Shown here: positions 53,292 to 61,625 of the stretch, piece by piece | Layout: every line of letters begins with the position of its first letter | Numbering within the stretch: the stretch's first letter is position 1 | Origin: Micromonospora sp. DSM 45708 | Lineage (GTDB): Bacteria > Actinomycetota > Actinomycetes > Mycobacteriales > Micromonosporaceae | Reading direction: 5' to 3' | Length of the DNA stretch: 64,000 bases | NCBI RefSeq assembly: GCF_039566955.1 | Contig: NZ_CP154796.1 | Span: 1,240,001 to 1,304,000, forward strand | Made by a program: the position numbers and the translations under genes | Notes under the pieces: generated by a model | The model's input: the letters and a program-made list of their open reading frames with translations, nothing else | The model's database searches: none | What the model was told of the DNA's origin: nothing

Positions 53292-53389
53292 CTGCACTCC
53301 CTCGTGCTCGCACCGGCGCCGGGCCGGCCTGGTCGGCTCTGTCGAAACCTACCCGCCCGCCCGGGTGGGGAGCCGGGTAGCCTCCCCCC

Positions 53390-53845
53390 ATGGCGGACTC
53401 CTCCACCCAGTCGATCATCGTCGGCGCGTCACCGGAGCAGGTGGCGGCCGTCATCTGTGACTTCCCCCGTTACCCGGAGTGGACCGAGTCGGTGCGCCGG
53501 GCCGAGGTGATCGAGGAGTACGAGGACGGCTACGCCAGTCAGGTCCGGTTCACGCTGGACGCGGGCGTGCTGGCCGACGAGTACGTGTTGGCCTACGAGT
53601 ACGCCGAGGACATCTCCCGGATCGAGTGGCACCTGGTCGCGCCGTCGACGATGCAGCGGTCCCAACGCGGGTCGTACGACCTCGTCGGCAATCCGGACGG
53701 GACGACCACGGTGACCTACACGCTGGAGGTGGAACTGTCCGTGGCGATGCTCGGCATGTTCCGCCGCAAGGCCGAGAAAATGATCATGGATACGGCGTTG
53801 AAGCAGCTCAAGCGCCGGGTAGAAGCACCCGGTGCGGCCAACTGA
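53390..53845 (+). CDS. SRPBCC (START-like) family protein
   Basis: This 151-residue single-domain protein has a hydrophobic ligand pocket. SSTQSIIVGASPEQVAAVICDFPRYPEWTESVRRAEV is the typical polyketide cyclase/dehydrase opening, followed by the beta strands and a long C-terminal helix (FRRKAEKMIMDTALKQLKRRVE). The counterpart is Rv2185c. The ligand is unknown; the position beside FadD suggests a lipid. TAGCCT ends 6 nt before ATG 53390 and no Shine-Dalgarno sequence is seen, so it is probably leaderless. Confidence 0.88.
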   Translation: MADSSTQSIIVGASPEQVAAVICDFPRYPEWTESVRRAEVIEEYEDGYASQVRFTLDAGVLADEYVLAYEYAEDISRIEWHLVAPSTMQRSQRGSYDLVGNPDGTTTVTYTLEVELSVAMLGMFRRKAEKMIMDTALKQLKRRVEAPGAAN

Positions 53846-53886
53846 CCCGATCGTCGTCCCGGTCGTCACGCTGGAGGAGCCGAACC

Positions 53887-54510
53887 ATGGGCACCACTGA
53901 TCCGGGTTCGGCCCGGGAAGAGGCCGAGCGCCTCGTCGTCACGCTGCTGGCCACCGCGCGGATGGCCGCCGCCTCGTCCGGGGCCGGGGGCCACAGCCCG
54001 CTCGGTGGGATCCTCTCGGGTGTCCTCGGTCACATCCCGACCGGCACCGGCGCCGGTTTCGCCACCGGCTCGCCGGAATGCTGCGTCTGCCCGGTCTGCC
54101 GCGGGATCGCGGCGTTGCGGGACCCGAGTCCGGAATTCGCCGAGCGGCTCGCCACCGGTGCCGGTGACCTGGCGGCCGGTGTGGCCAGCCTGCTGCGGGC
54201 GTTCGCGCCGGCGGAACCGGCCGGACCGGCGACGCCGGCCGACCCGCCGGGACCGGCGACGCCGGCCGGCCCCGAGGGACCCAAGCCGGCCGGGTCGGGC
54301 GACCACGTGTGGCGCGAGGCGACCCGTACCGGGCATGATTCTCAGCCGGCACCCGAGCAGGACGTGTGGTCCGCCGCCACCCGGGGGGAGGGCGCGGCCG
54401 ACCCGGGTGCCTCCGACGGCTCCGGGTCGCGGCGTGGCGGCCGTCCCTCGGTGCCCACCTCGCGCACGCCCGACGAGTCGGGCGCGGACGCACCAGGCGA
54501 CGGGGCCTGA
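53887..54510 (+). CDS. Unknown protein with Cys motif and disordered tail
   Basis: The 207-residue product has a helical N-terminal part (AREEAERLVVTLLATARMAAASS) and a Gly-rich link. A CCVCPVCRGIAALRD element near 61-75 could bind metal. It then has a helix (EFAERLATGAGDLAAGVASLLRAF) and a Pro/Ala/Gly tail of about 95 residues. Two short repeats DHVWREATR and QDVWSAATR occur in the tail. ATG 53887 has GGAGGAG upstream. It lies between the SRPBCC and glucokinase genes in the same direction. I do not recognise a family. Confidence 0.75.
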   Translation: MGTTDPGSAREEAERLVVTLLATARMAAASSGAGGHSPLGGILSGVLGHIPTGTGAGFATGSPECCVCPVCRGIAALRDPSPEFAERLATGAGDLAAGVASLLRAFAPAEPAGPATPADPPGPATPAGPEGPKPAGSGDHVWREATRTGHDSQPAPEQDVWSAATRGEGAADPGASDGSGSRRGGRPSVPTSRTPDESGADAPGDGA

Positions 54511-54583
54511 CCACCGGACATCCCGGATCGCACGGCCGGTTCGGCCGACGCCCGGGGCAGCACAGCAGAGGGGAGTGGCAGCG

Positions 54584-55531
54584 GTGACGCTGACCATCGG
54601 AGTCGACGTCGGTGGCACGAAGGTGGCCGGCGGTGTCGTGGACGACACCGGCGCGGTACTCGTGCAGACGCGACGGGACACCCCCGCCGACGACGTGGCC
54701 AAGACCCGTGACGTCATCATCGAGGTGGTCACGGAGCTGACCGCCGGCCGGACCGTCGAGGCGGTCGGCATCGGCGCGGCCGGCTGGATCGACGCCTCCC
54801 GGTCCACCGTGCTCTTCGCACCCAACCTGGCGTGGCGGGACGAGCCGCTGCGTGAGTACGTCGGCAACGCCACCGGGCTGCCGGTGATCGTGGAGAACGA
54901 CGGGAACGTGGCCGCCTGGGCGGAGTTCCGCTACGGCGCGGCCCGGGACGCCGACGACTCGATGGTCATGTTCACCATCGGCACCGGCGTCGGCGGCGGC
55001 ATCGTGCTCGGCGGCGAGCTGGTCCGTGGCGCCAACGGCATCGCCGCCGAGCTGGGGCACATGCTCACCGTGCCGGACGGCCACCAGTGCGGCTGCGGCC
55101 GGCTCGGTTGCATCGAGCAGTACGCGAGCGGCAGCGCGCTGGTCCGCTTCGCCCGCGCCGCCGCCCGGCAGGAGCCGCACCGGGCCGGGGCGTTGCTGGA
55201 GCTGGCCGACGGCGAGGCGGAGGCGATCACCGGCCCGATGGTGACCGCCGCGGCCAAGGGCGGTGACCCGGTCTCCACCGAGGCGTTCGCCCAGGTCGGG
55301 CGCTGGCTCGGCACCAGCCTGGCGGACATGGCGCAGATCCTGGACCCGCAGGTGCTGGTGGTCGGCGGCGGCGTGATCGACGCCGGCGACCTGTTGCTCG
55401 GCCCGACCCGGCGGTCGTTCACCGACGCGCTGGCCCAGCGCAGCCGCCTGCCCGTCGCCGAGGTGCGCCCGGCCGAGCTGGGCAACACCGCCGGCGTGAT
55501 CGGCGCCGCCGACCTGGCCCGGAGGGTCTGA
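54584..55531 (+). CDS. glkA: ROK-family glucokinase
   Basis: The 315-residue kinase phosphorylates glucose with ATP. The phosphate loop is IGVDVGGTKVAGGVV, the catalytic Asp is in VIVENDGNVAAW, and the ROK zinc motif is CGCGRLGCIEQYASG. It resembles actinobacterial GlkA, also linked to carbon regulation in Streptomyces. GTG 54584 has GGGGAG 8 nt upstream; a GTG at 54575 is possible. It is followed after 1 nt by the nuclease gene. Confidence 0.92.
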   Translation: MTLTIGVDVGGTKVAGGVVDDTGAVLVQTRRDTPADDVAKTRDVIIEVVTELTAGRTVEAVGIGAAGWIDASRSTVLFAPNLAWRDEPLREYVGNATGLPVIVENDGNVAAWAEFRYGAARDADDSMVMFTIGTGVGGGIVLGGELVRGANGIAAELGHMLTVPDGHQCGCGRLGCIEQYASGSALVRFARAAARQEPHRAGALLELADGEAEAITGPMVTAAAKGGDPVSTEAFAQVGRWLGTSLADMAQILDPQVLVVGGGVIDAGDLLLGPTRRSFTDALAQRSRLPVAEVRPAELGNTAGVIGAADLARRV

Positions 55532-55532
55532 C

Positions 55533-56228
55533 GTGCCGGGTGCGCCGCTGCGGGTGCTGTCGTACAACGTCCACAGCCAGCGTGACGACACCGCCGCGCT
55601 GGCCGAGGTGGTCCGCGAGGCCGCCCCGGACGTGGTGATCGTCCAGGAGGGGCCGCGCCGGTTCCGGTGGCGGCAGAAGTGCGCCACGCTGGCCGACTCG
55701 TTCGGTCTGGTGGTCGCCGCCGGCGGTCTGCCGTCGCTGGGCAACCTGCTGCTGACCAGTCTGCGGGTGCGGGTCACCGACACCCGGTGCGCGCGCTACC
55801 CGCTCACGCCGGGCCGGCACCTGCGCGGGGCCGCCTACGCGCGGTGCCGGGTGGGCGGCGTCGAGTTACTGCTGGCCGGCTCGCACCTGTCCACCGACCC
55901 GGCGGAGCGGCCGGCCCAGGCGGCGGCGTTCAAGCGGGAGCTGGCCGCGTCCCCGCTGCCGGTGGTGGCCGGCGCCGACCTGAACGAGGGGCCGGACGGG
56001 CCGGCCTGGCGGACCGTGGCCGAGGGGCTGACCGACACCGCGGTCGCCGCCGACCGGGCGGACCGGCACACGTTCTCCTGCACCGACCCGCGCCGCCGGA
56101 TCGACGCGCTCTTCGTCGACCCGCGGATCACCGTGGTCGACTACGACGTGGTCGACACGCCCCGGACCCGCCGGGCCAGCGACCACTTTCCGGTCCTGGT
56201 CGACCTGCTGCTGCCCGCCGCGGACTGA
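55533..56228 (+). CDS. Endonuclease/exonuclease/phosphatase (EEP) family protein
   Basis: The 231-residue protein has the EEP metallohydrolase fold: RVLSYNVHSQRDD, the Glu in DVVIVQEGPRR, LLAGSHLSTDPAERPAQ, VVAGADLNEGPDGPAW and the catalytic SDHFPVLVDLLL. The substrate may be DNA, phospholipid or inositol phosphate; none can be chosen. GTG 55533 has GGAGG 7 nt upstream and is 1 nt from the glucokinase stop. A short GC hairpin follows. Confidence 0.88.
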   Translation: MPGAPLRVLSYNVHSQRDDTAALAEVVREAAPDVVIVQEGPRRFRWRQKCATLADSFGLVVAAGGLPSLGNLLLTSLRVRVTDTRCARYPLTPGRHLRGAAYARCRVGGVELLLAGSHLSTDPAERPAQAAAFKRELAASPLPVVAGADLNEGPDGPAWRTVAEGLTDTAVAADRADRHTFSCTDPRRRIDALFVDPRITVVDYDVVDTPRTRRASDHFPVLVDLLLPAAD

Positions 56229-56238
56229 CCGCACCCCG

Positions 56239-56350
56239 GCCACGGCGCGCGCCGGCGGGCGCGCGCGGAGGCCCGCGCCGGCGGGCGGCCGGCGGCGGGC
56301 GGCCGGCGGCGGGCGCGGAGGCCCGCCGGCGGCGGCGCGCGGAGCCGCCC
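56239..56350. repeat. Almost pure G/C low-complexity tract
   Basis: About 110 bp contain hardly any A or T. Within it GGGCGGCCGGCGG-type 12-bp units repeat and GGCGCGCGCC-type alternating purine-pyrimidine runs occur. It forms the left part of the 512-bp gap 56229-56740, in which I see no gene. Confidence 0.8.
56245..56266 (+). terminator. Short GC hairpin after the EEP gene
   Basis: Perfect 9-bp arms (56245-56253 with 56258-56266) and a 4-nt loop lie 17 nt after the stop. There is no U-run. It may simply be part of the G/C tract. Confidence 0.4.
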
Positions 56351-56414
56351 GCGGCGGGTGCCGGACGCCACGACGGAACGTGACACGGCGGCGGCCGGAA
56401 GGCGTCGCCCGCCG

Positions 56415-56546
56415 GCGCCTTTGCTCTGCAGCCACCTGCGCAGCAGTAACCCGTTGTGATGGCGGCGGCGGCCCACGACCCGGTGGGCCGCACGACCTCG
56501 CCCAGCTCACGGCCGTGCTGCGCCCGTGGCTGCAGAGCAAAGGCGC
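56415..56546. repeat. 132-bp palindromic element with nested hairpins
   Basis: Outer arms of 21 bp (56415-56435 and 56526-56546) are perfectly complementary; the core is CTTTGCTCTGCAGCCAC. After a 2x2 mismatch the stem resumes for 8 bp (56438-56445 with 56516-56523). Inside is a separate perfect 9-bp hairpin (56468-56476 with 56483-56491). The arrangement is cruciform-like, has no open reading frame and sits in the gene-free stretch before the monooxygenase gene. Confidence 0.85.
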
Positions 56547-56667
56547 GGAAGGGGTACGCCCACCCCCCGAGCTCGCCCTCACGCTGGGTGAGCCACCCGT
56601 GGTGACTGAGCGTCAGGCCGGTCGCGGGGTCGGACCGTGCCGGCACCCGGCGGCGCTCGGGGGTGGC

Positions 56668-56696
56668 TGGACAACGGCGGGCATTCTCGGCAGGAT
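56668..56696 (+). promoter_or_regulatory. Candidate promoter of the monooxygenase gene
   Basis: TGGACA (56668-56673) and CAGGAT (56691-56696) are separated by 17 bp, close to the sigma-70-type consensus, about 45 bp before the GTG start at 56741. Confidence 0.45.
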
Positions 56697-56740
56697 TTCG
56701 CACCGACCCGGCACGCGTGCCGCACAAAGGAGATTTCCCG

Positions 56741-58147
56741 GTGTCCTCCTCCACCGACCTCGGCCGCCCCGAACCGGACCCCACGGCCGTCCCGAGCCGG
56801 GACGACCGTCCGGTCTCCGACCGGGGCGACACGGTCTGCGTCATCGGCGCCGGCGCCAGCGGGCTGACCGCCGTGAAAAACCTCCGCGAGGCCGGCTTCG
56901 GCGTGGACTGCTACGAGCGGGAGACCGGCGTCGGCGGGGCGTGGAACTGGCGGCACGACCGCAGCCCGGTCTACGCCAGCACGCACCTCATCTCGTCCCG
57001 ACCGTTCACCCAGTTCCCGGACTTTCCGATGCCGGACGACTGGCCGGACTACCCGCACCACAGCCAGCTGCTGTCCTACTTCGAGCGCTATGCCGACCAC
57101 TTCGACCTGCGCCAGCACGTCTGGTTCGGCACCGAGGTGGTCCGGGTCGAGCCGGTCGAGGGGGACCGGTGGGACGTGACCACCCGCAGCACCGGCGGCT
57201 ACGGCCCGGAGCGCACCTCCCGCTACGCCGCCGTGGTGCTGGCCAACGGCCACAACTGGTCGCCCAAGCTGCCCCGGTACGAGGGGCTGGCGGAGTTCCG
57301 CGGCGAGGTCATGCACGCCTCCTCCTACAAGGACCCGGCCCAGCTCCGCGGCAAGCGGGTGCTGGTGGTCGGCGCCGGCAACACCGGCTGCGACATCGCG
57401 GTCGAGGCGGCCCAGCAGGCGTCACACTGCTGGCACTCCACCCGGCGCGGCTACTGGTACGCCCCCAAGTACGTCCTCGGCCGCCCGGCCGACCAGGTCA
57501 ACGACACGTTGCTGGCGCTGCGGGTGCCGCTGCGGGTACGCCAGTGGCTCTACCACTGGACGCTGCGGCTGACCGTCGGTGACCTGACCCGGTTCGGCCT
57601 GCCGAAGCCCGACCACCGGGTGTACGAGACGCACCCGATCGCCAACAGCCAGCTCGTCTACTACGTCGGGCACGGCGAGATCACCCCGGTGCCGGACGTG
57701 GCCCGCTTCCACGACCGCACCGTCGAGCTGAGCGACGGCCGGCGGATCGACCCGGAACTGGTCGTCTTCGCCACCGGCTACCTGCCACGCTTCGAGTTCC
57801 TGCACGGCCGGGTGCTCGGCGACGAGGACGGCTCCGGGAAGCCCCGGCTCTGGCTGAACGCGTTCACCGCCGGCCATCCCACGCTGGCCTTGGTCGGTCT
57901 GGTGCAGCCGGACTCCGGCATCTTCACCATCTCGCACTGGCAGAGCGTGCTCTTCGCCCGACTGCTCACGCTGCGCGTCACCCGGCCGGAGCGGGTCGCC
58001 GCGTTCGACGACCGGGTCCGCGCCGGCCTCGGCGAGCGGTACTCGGCGAAGGTCAAGGACAGCACCCGGCACTGGTTCGAGGTCGGGCACGCCGACTACC
58101 TGCGCGCGTTGCAGCGCGCCCTGCACGAGCTGGAGGGAGACGGGTGA
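56741..58147 (+). CDS. Flavin-containing monooxygenase (FMO/Baeyer-Villiger type)
   Basis: The 468-residue enzyme has the FAD loop VCVIGAGASGLTAVKNL and the FMO fingerprint FRGEVMHASSYKDP (FxGxxxHxxxY). The NADPH loop VLVVGAGNTGCDIAVEA and the FATGY element complete the family pattern. Such enzymes insert oxygen into a heteroatom or ketone. GTG 56741 has AAAGGAGA upstream, which decides the start. It is followed after 55 nt by a hydrolase-like gene in the same direction. The substrate is unknown. Confidence 0.92.
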   Translation: MSSSTDLGRPEPDPTAVPSRDDRPVSDRGDTVCVIGAGASGLTAVKNLREAGFGVDCYERETGVGGAWNWRHDRSPVYASTHLISSRPFTQFPDFPMPDDWPDYPHHSQLLSYFERYADHFDLRQHVWFGTEVVRVEPVEGDRWDVTTRSTGGYGPERTSRYAAVVLANGHNWSPKLPRYEGLAEFRGEVMHASSYKDPAQLRGKRVLVVGAGNTGCDIAVEAAQQASHCWHSTRRGYWYAPKYVLGRPADQVNDTLLALRVPLRVRQWLYHWTLRLTVGDLTRFGLPKPDHRVYETHPIANSQLVYYVGHGEITPVPDVARFHDRTVELSDGRRIDPELVVFATGYLPRFEFLHGRVLGDEDGSGKPRLWLNAFTAGHPTLALVGLVQPDSGIFTISHWQSVLFARLLTLRVTRPERVAAFDDRVRAGLGERYSAKVKDSTRHWFEVGHADYLRALQRALHELEGDG

Positions 58148-58202
58148 GCGCGAGGAACGCAGCGCAGCGGAGTCCCGCAGTCGCGAGCGGAAGGCAGGCA
58201 CA

Positions 58203-59027
58203 GTGACCAGCGAGCGGGTGCGGGTGGTCCGGGCCTGGGAGTGGGCCCGGCCGGAGCGGCCGGTGCGCCGCGAGGTGCTGGCCGCGCTGCCCGAGCAGGA
58301 GGAGGCCAAACCGCCGCTGCTGTTCGTGCCCGGCTTCGGCCACGGCGCGTGGGCGTTCGCCGAGCACTGGCTGGGCCACGCCGCCGGTCGCGGCTTCCCG
58401 GCGTACGCGCTGAGTCTGCGCGGGCACGGCGACAGCGAGCCGGCGCCGGAAGCGACGCTGCGCGCGTACACCCATGACGTGACGCAGGTGGCGGCGAGCC
58501 TGCCGCGGCAGGCGGTGCTGGTGGGGCACGGCGCCGGCGCCCGGGTCGTGGCGCACGCGATGGCCCGCTACCCGGCGCGGGCCGCGGTGCTGGTGGCGCC
58601 GGTGCTCGGTGGCTGGGCGACGTTCGGCGCGGCGCTGCGCCGCAACCCCGCCGGCACGCTCCCGGCGGTCTTCGGCGCCGGGCTGCGACTCAACCGGCGG
58701 CAGCTGTTCAGCCGGGAGCTGCCCGACGCCGACGCGCGCCGGCACGTGGCGCGGCTCGGCCGGGCCGGCCGCCGCGCGCAGTGGCAGCTGCTCACCGGCC
58801 GGGCGCCGGAGCCGGCGGTGGGCCGGCCGCCGGTGCTGGTGCTGGGCAGCCCGGACGACCGGGTGCTGCCGGCCGCGGCACTCACCCGGGCGGCCCGCCG
58901 GCACGCCTCGGCCCCGCTGCTCTTCCCCGGCATGGGCCACGACCTGATGCTCGACGCCCGCTGGCGGGAGCCGATCGACGCGATCCTGGACTGGCTGGAC
59001 AAGGACCCGGCGGCCACCCCGGGCTGA
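58203..59027 (+). CDS. Alpha/beta-hydrolase-fold protein lacking the nucleophilic serine
   Basis: The 274-residue protein has the hydrolase fold: FVPGFGHGAWAFAEHWLGHAAGRGFPAYALSLRGHGDS for the oxyanion region, the Asp in VLGSPDDRVLP and the His in FPGMGHDLML. The nucleophile elbow, normally GHSxG, reads GHGAG, so residue 110 is Gly instead of Ser. Catalysis by the usual mechanism is not expected. It may be a binding protein, a pseudoenzyme, or use another route. The GTG start has GGAAGG upstream. It probably shares a transcript with the monooxygenase. Confidence 0.85.
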   Translation: MTSERVRVVRAWEWARPERPVRREVLAALPEQEEAKPPLLFVPGFGHGAWAFAEHWLGHAAGRGFPAYALSLRGHGDSEPAPEATLRAYTHDVTQVAASLPRQAVLVGHGAGARVVAHAMARYPARAAVLVAPVLGGWATFGAALRRNPAGTLPAVFGAGLRLNRRQLFSRELPDADARRHVARLGRAGRRAQWQLLTGRAPEPAVGRPPVLVLGSPDDRVLPAAALTRAARRHASAPLLFPGMGHDLMLDARWREPIDAILDWLDKDPAATPG

Positions 59028-59042
59028 GCGCCGGGCGCCGGG

Positions 59043-60461
59043 TCACCGGATGGTGCCCCGGCGGCCGACCAGCGACCCGCTCTCCTCCAACGCGCTCAGG
59101 TAGGACGCCGCCCAGGCGTGGATGTCGTTGTGCGCCAGGTGTTCCCGCATCGCGTGCATCCGGGTCGCGACGTCCTCCGGGCCGGCCCGCAGCGCGGCGA
59201 GCAGCCCCTGCTTGAGCCCCTCCAGGTCGTGCGGGTTGACCAGGTACGCCTGTTCCAGCTCGGCCGCCGCGCCGGCGAACTCGCTGAGCAGCAGCGCGCC
59301 GGTGCCGTCGACCCGGGCCGCCACGTACTCCTTCGCCACCAGGTTCATCCCGTCACGCAGCGGCGTCACCGCCATCACGTCGGCGACCCGGTAGAGCGCC
59401 ACCAGCTCGGCCCGGTCGAAGGGCTGGGTGAGGTAGTGGATCGCCGGCTCGCCGACCCGGCCGAACTCGCCGTTGATCCGCCCCACCTGGTGCTCCACCC
59501 GGTCACGCAGGATCTGGTACTGCGCGACCCGGTCCCGGCTGGGCACCGCCACCTGCACCAGCACGGTGTCCCGCACCTTGACGTCGCCGCTGGCCAGCAG
59601 CTCCCGGTACGCCTTCAGGCGTTGTTCGATGCCCTTGGTGTAGTCCATCCGGTCGACGCTGAGGATCACCTGCTCGGGCCGGCCGAGATCCTGCCGGAGC
59701 CGATGGGCCCGCTCGGCCACCTCGGGCCGGGCGGCGAGCGCGGACATCTCGGCGGTGTCGATGGCGACCGGGAACGCGCCGATGCGCACCACCCGGTCGT
59801 CGACGCCGATCCGCCGGTCGCTGGCGGACAGGCCGAGCACCTTGGCGGCGAGCTGGGCGAAGTTGTGCGCCGCCTGGGCCCGCTGGAAGCCGATCAGGTC
59901 GGCGCCGAGCATCCCGCGCAGCAGTTCGGCCCGGCGGGGGAGCTGCATGAACAGCTCCGGCGGTGGGAACGGCACGTGCAGGAAGAAGCCGATCCGCAGG
60001 TCCGGGCGGAGCGCGCGGAGCAGGCCGGGCACCAGTTGGAGGTGGTAGTCCTGGACCCAGACCAGCCCGCCCGGCTCGGCCACCTCGGCGGCGGCCTCGG
60101 CGAACCGCTGGTTGACCCGCTGGTACGCCTCCCACCACCGGCGGTGGTACTCCGGCTGCTCGACCGCGTCGTGGTAGAGCGGCCAGAGGGTGGCGTTGGC
60201 GAAGCCCTCGTAGTGGTCGCGGAAGTCCTCGGCGTCCAGCGGGACGGTCCGCATCCGGACGCCGTCCACGTCGGGCAGGTCGGGCGCCGGGCCGGTGCCG
60301 CCGGCCCAGCCCACCCAGGTGGCGGGCGTGTGCCGGAGCAGGGGGTGCAGGGCGCTCACCAGGCCGCCGGGGCTGCGGCGCCACTCGAAGGCGCCGTCCG
60401 GCGCCACACTGTCGTCGATGGGGAGGCGGTTGGCCACCACCACGAGGGGGCTCTTACGCAT
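59043..60461 (-). CDS. otsA: Alpha,alpha-trehalose-phosphate synthase
   Basis: The 472-residue GT20 enzyme makes trehalose 6-phosphate from a nucleotide-glucose and glucose 6-phosphate. It has VVVANRLP, the VWVQDYHLQLVP region, SVDRMDYTKGIEQRL and TPLRDGMNLVAKEY, all diagnostic. ATG 60461 (MRKSPLVVVANRLP) matches relatives; an upstream GTG at 60494 would add 11 residues. The phosphatase otsB is not nearby. Two GTTAC direct repeats lie about 100 bp upstream. Confidence 0.95.
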   Translation of the reverse strand: MRKSPLVVVANRLPIDDSVAPDGAFEWRRSPGGLVSALHPLLRHTPATWVGWAGGTGPAPDLPDVDGVRMRTVPLDAEDFRDHYEGFANATLWPLYHDAVEQPEYHRRWWEAYQRVNQRFAEAAAEVAEPGGLVWVQDYHLQLVPGLLRALRPDLRIGFFLHVPFPPPELFMQLPRRAELLRGMLGADLIGFQRAQAAHNFAQLAAKVLGLSASDRRIGVDDRVVRIGAFPVAIDTAEMSALAARPEVAERAHRLRQDLGRPEQVILSVDRMDYTKGIEQRLKAYRELLASGDVKVRDTVLVQVAVPSRDRVAQYQILRDRVEHQVGRINGEFGRVGEPAIHYLTQPFDRAELVALYRVADVMAVTPLRDGMNLVAKEYVAARVDGTGALLLSEFAGAAAELEQAYLVNPHDLEGLKQGLLAALRAGPEDVATRMHAMREHLAHNDIHAWAASYLSALEESGSLVGRRGTIR

Positions 60462-60560
60462 CTCGGGCAATCCGCTCAGCAGGGTACCGGCCACCGGGGA
60501 ATCGCAAACCGGACAGCCGGTGCGGGATGTGACGTTCAGCGGTATTCCTACTGACCGTAA

Positions 60561-60576
60561 GTTACACCCCTGTTAC
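60561..60576. promoter_or_regulatory. GTTAC direct repeat upstream of otsA
   Basis: GTTAC at 60561-60565 and 60572-60576 are 11 bp apart, one helical turn, in an AT-richer island about 100 bp before the otsA ATG. The spacing suits an OmpR-type regulator; MtrA-type sites are of this kind as I recall, which is inference. Confidence 0.35.
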
Positions 60577-60631
60577 CGGACCGACCCGGGGCGGGCCCCG
60601 TCCCGCGATCCGGGCAGCCGTCGCCGTGGTC

Positions 60632-61474
60632 TCAGACGACCGCGCCGTCGTCCGGGTCGTGGTCGTCGCGGTCACCCGGGCGCAGCCGCCAGATCAGCAT
60701 CACGAAGCCGGCCAGGATGCCGGTGAAGCCGAGCAGGGTCACCACCGACGGGTCGACGAGCGACATCACGGTGGGCGAGAGGAAGAACAGGAAGCCGAGC
60801 ACGATGCAGAGCACACCCAGCACCGCGTACTTCGAGAAGCGCGGCAGCGGCGGCGGCGGGGGCGGGGTGTAGTGCTCCTCCTCCGCGTCGCCCGGCAGGT
60901 CGGCGCCGAACGTGTCCAGCCCGTCCAGCAGGGACGGCTCGTCGGGCCGGTTACGGCTCACCGAGATGCCGGAGAGGTCCGCGGCGTAGGGCAGCCGGCG
61001 CACGTCCGTGGCGGTCGGTCCGGCCGGCTCCTCGGCGCGGCCGGCGGCGGCGCCGCCCGGCGCGGCCGGGTCGTCGACGTCCTCGACGTCCTCGGCGGCC
61101 GGCCAGGGATGGCTGCCGGCGGCCGGCGCGGTGTGGAACCCCGCCACGATCTTGGCCCACTCGGCCTCGATGTCGGGCTCGTCGGCGCGGGGCGGCTCGG
61201 CCTGCTCGTCGGCGAGTTGGGTGAGGTAGTCCCGGGCGGTGGTGAGGTGGGACCGGTCGACGTAGAGCCGGTCGACCGGGCGGGCCGGCACCGTGGTGGT
61301 GCGGGTCACCGGGTTGAGGTCGGCGGAGGGCTGGAGGTAGGCGGCGATGCCGCCGGCGGCCAGCACGTCGAGCAGGTGCTCACCGACGCGCGGATCGACG
61401 TCGCCCGCGACCGCGTACTCGGCCGCGTCGAGCCCGTTGTCCCGCCGCCCTCGACGGGCCCCGCCCCCTGACAC
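60632..61474 (-). CDS. Unknown protein with C-terminal membrane helices
   Basis: The 280-residue product has a soluble N-terminal domain (about 10-90: VGEHLLDVLAAGGIAAYLQPSADLNP, DYLTQLADEQ). An acidic Ala/Pro-rich middle, a PPPPPPLPRFSKYAVLG junction and two hydrophobic helices (LGVLCIVLGFLFFLS, LLGFTGILAGFVMLIW) with an acidic tail follow. GTG 61474 has AAGGGGGT upstream. It is divergent from the acyltransferase gene. The N-terminal part resembles families that process or bind stress ligands, but I make no firm assignment. Confidence 0.75.
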   Translation of the reverse strand: MSGGGARRGRRDNGLDAAEYAVAGDVDPRVGEHLLDVLAAGGIAAYLQPSADLNPVTRTTTVPARPVDRLYVDRSHLTTARDYLTQLADEQAEPPRADEPDIEAEWAKIVAGFHTAPAAGSHPWPAAEDVEDVDDPAAPGGAAAGRAEEPAGPTATDVRRLPYAADLSGISVSRNRPDEPSLLDGLDTFGADLPGDAEEEHYTPPPPPPLPRFSKYAVLGVLCIVLGFLFFLSPTVMSLVDPSVVTLLGFTGILAGFVMLIWRLRPGDRDDHDPDDGAVV

Positions 61475-61548
61475 CGGCCACCCCCTTCGCCACGGCCTGA
61501 CGTCGTGTCCTGAATCCTGACACGTCGGGGCCCGGTTCCGGGAGTGCG

Positions 61549-61578
61549 TTGTGGCGCGGCGTACGTGGTTCGTACCCT
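61549..61578 (+). promoter_or_regulatory. Candidate promoter of the acyltransferase gene
   Basis: TTGTGG (61549-61554) and TACCCT (61573-61578) are 18 bp apart, about 48 bp before the GTG start at 61626. Confidence 0.35.
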
Positions 61579-61625
61579 CGTCCCGGACGATCCCGCGCGT
61601 CGACACCCCACCCGGAAGGACCCCG

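Noticed and set aside
56663..59027. Small biosynthetic gene cluster (monooxygenase plus hydrolase)
   Set aside because: Only two tailoring-type genes are present with no synthase, regulator or exporter. There is not enough to call a cluster.
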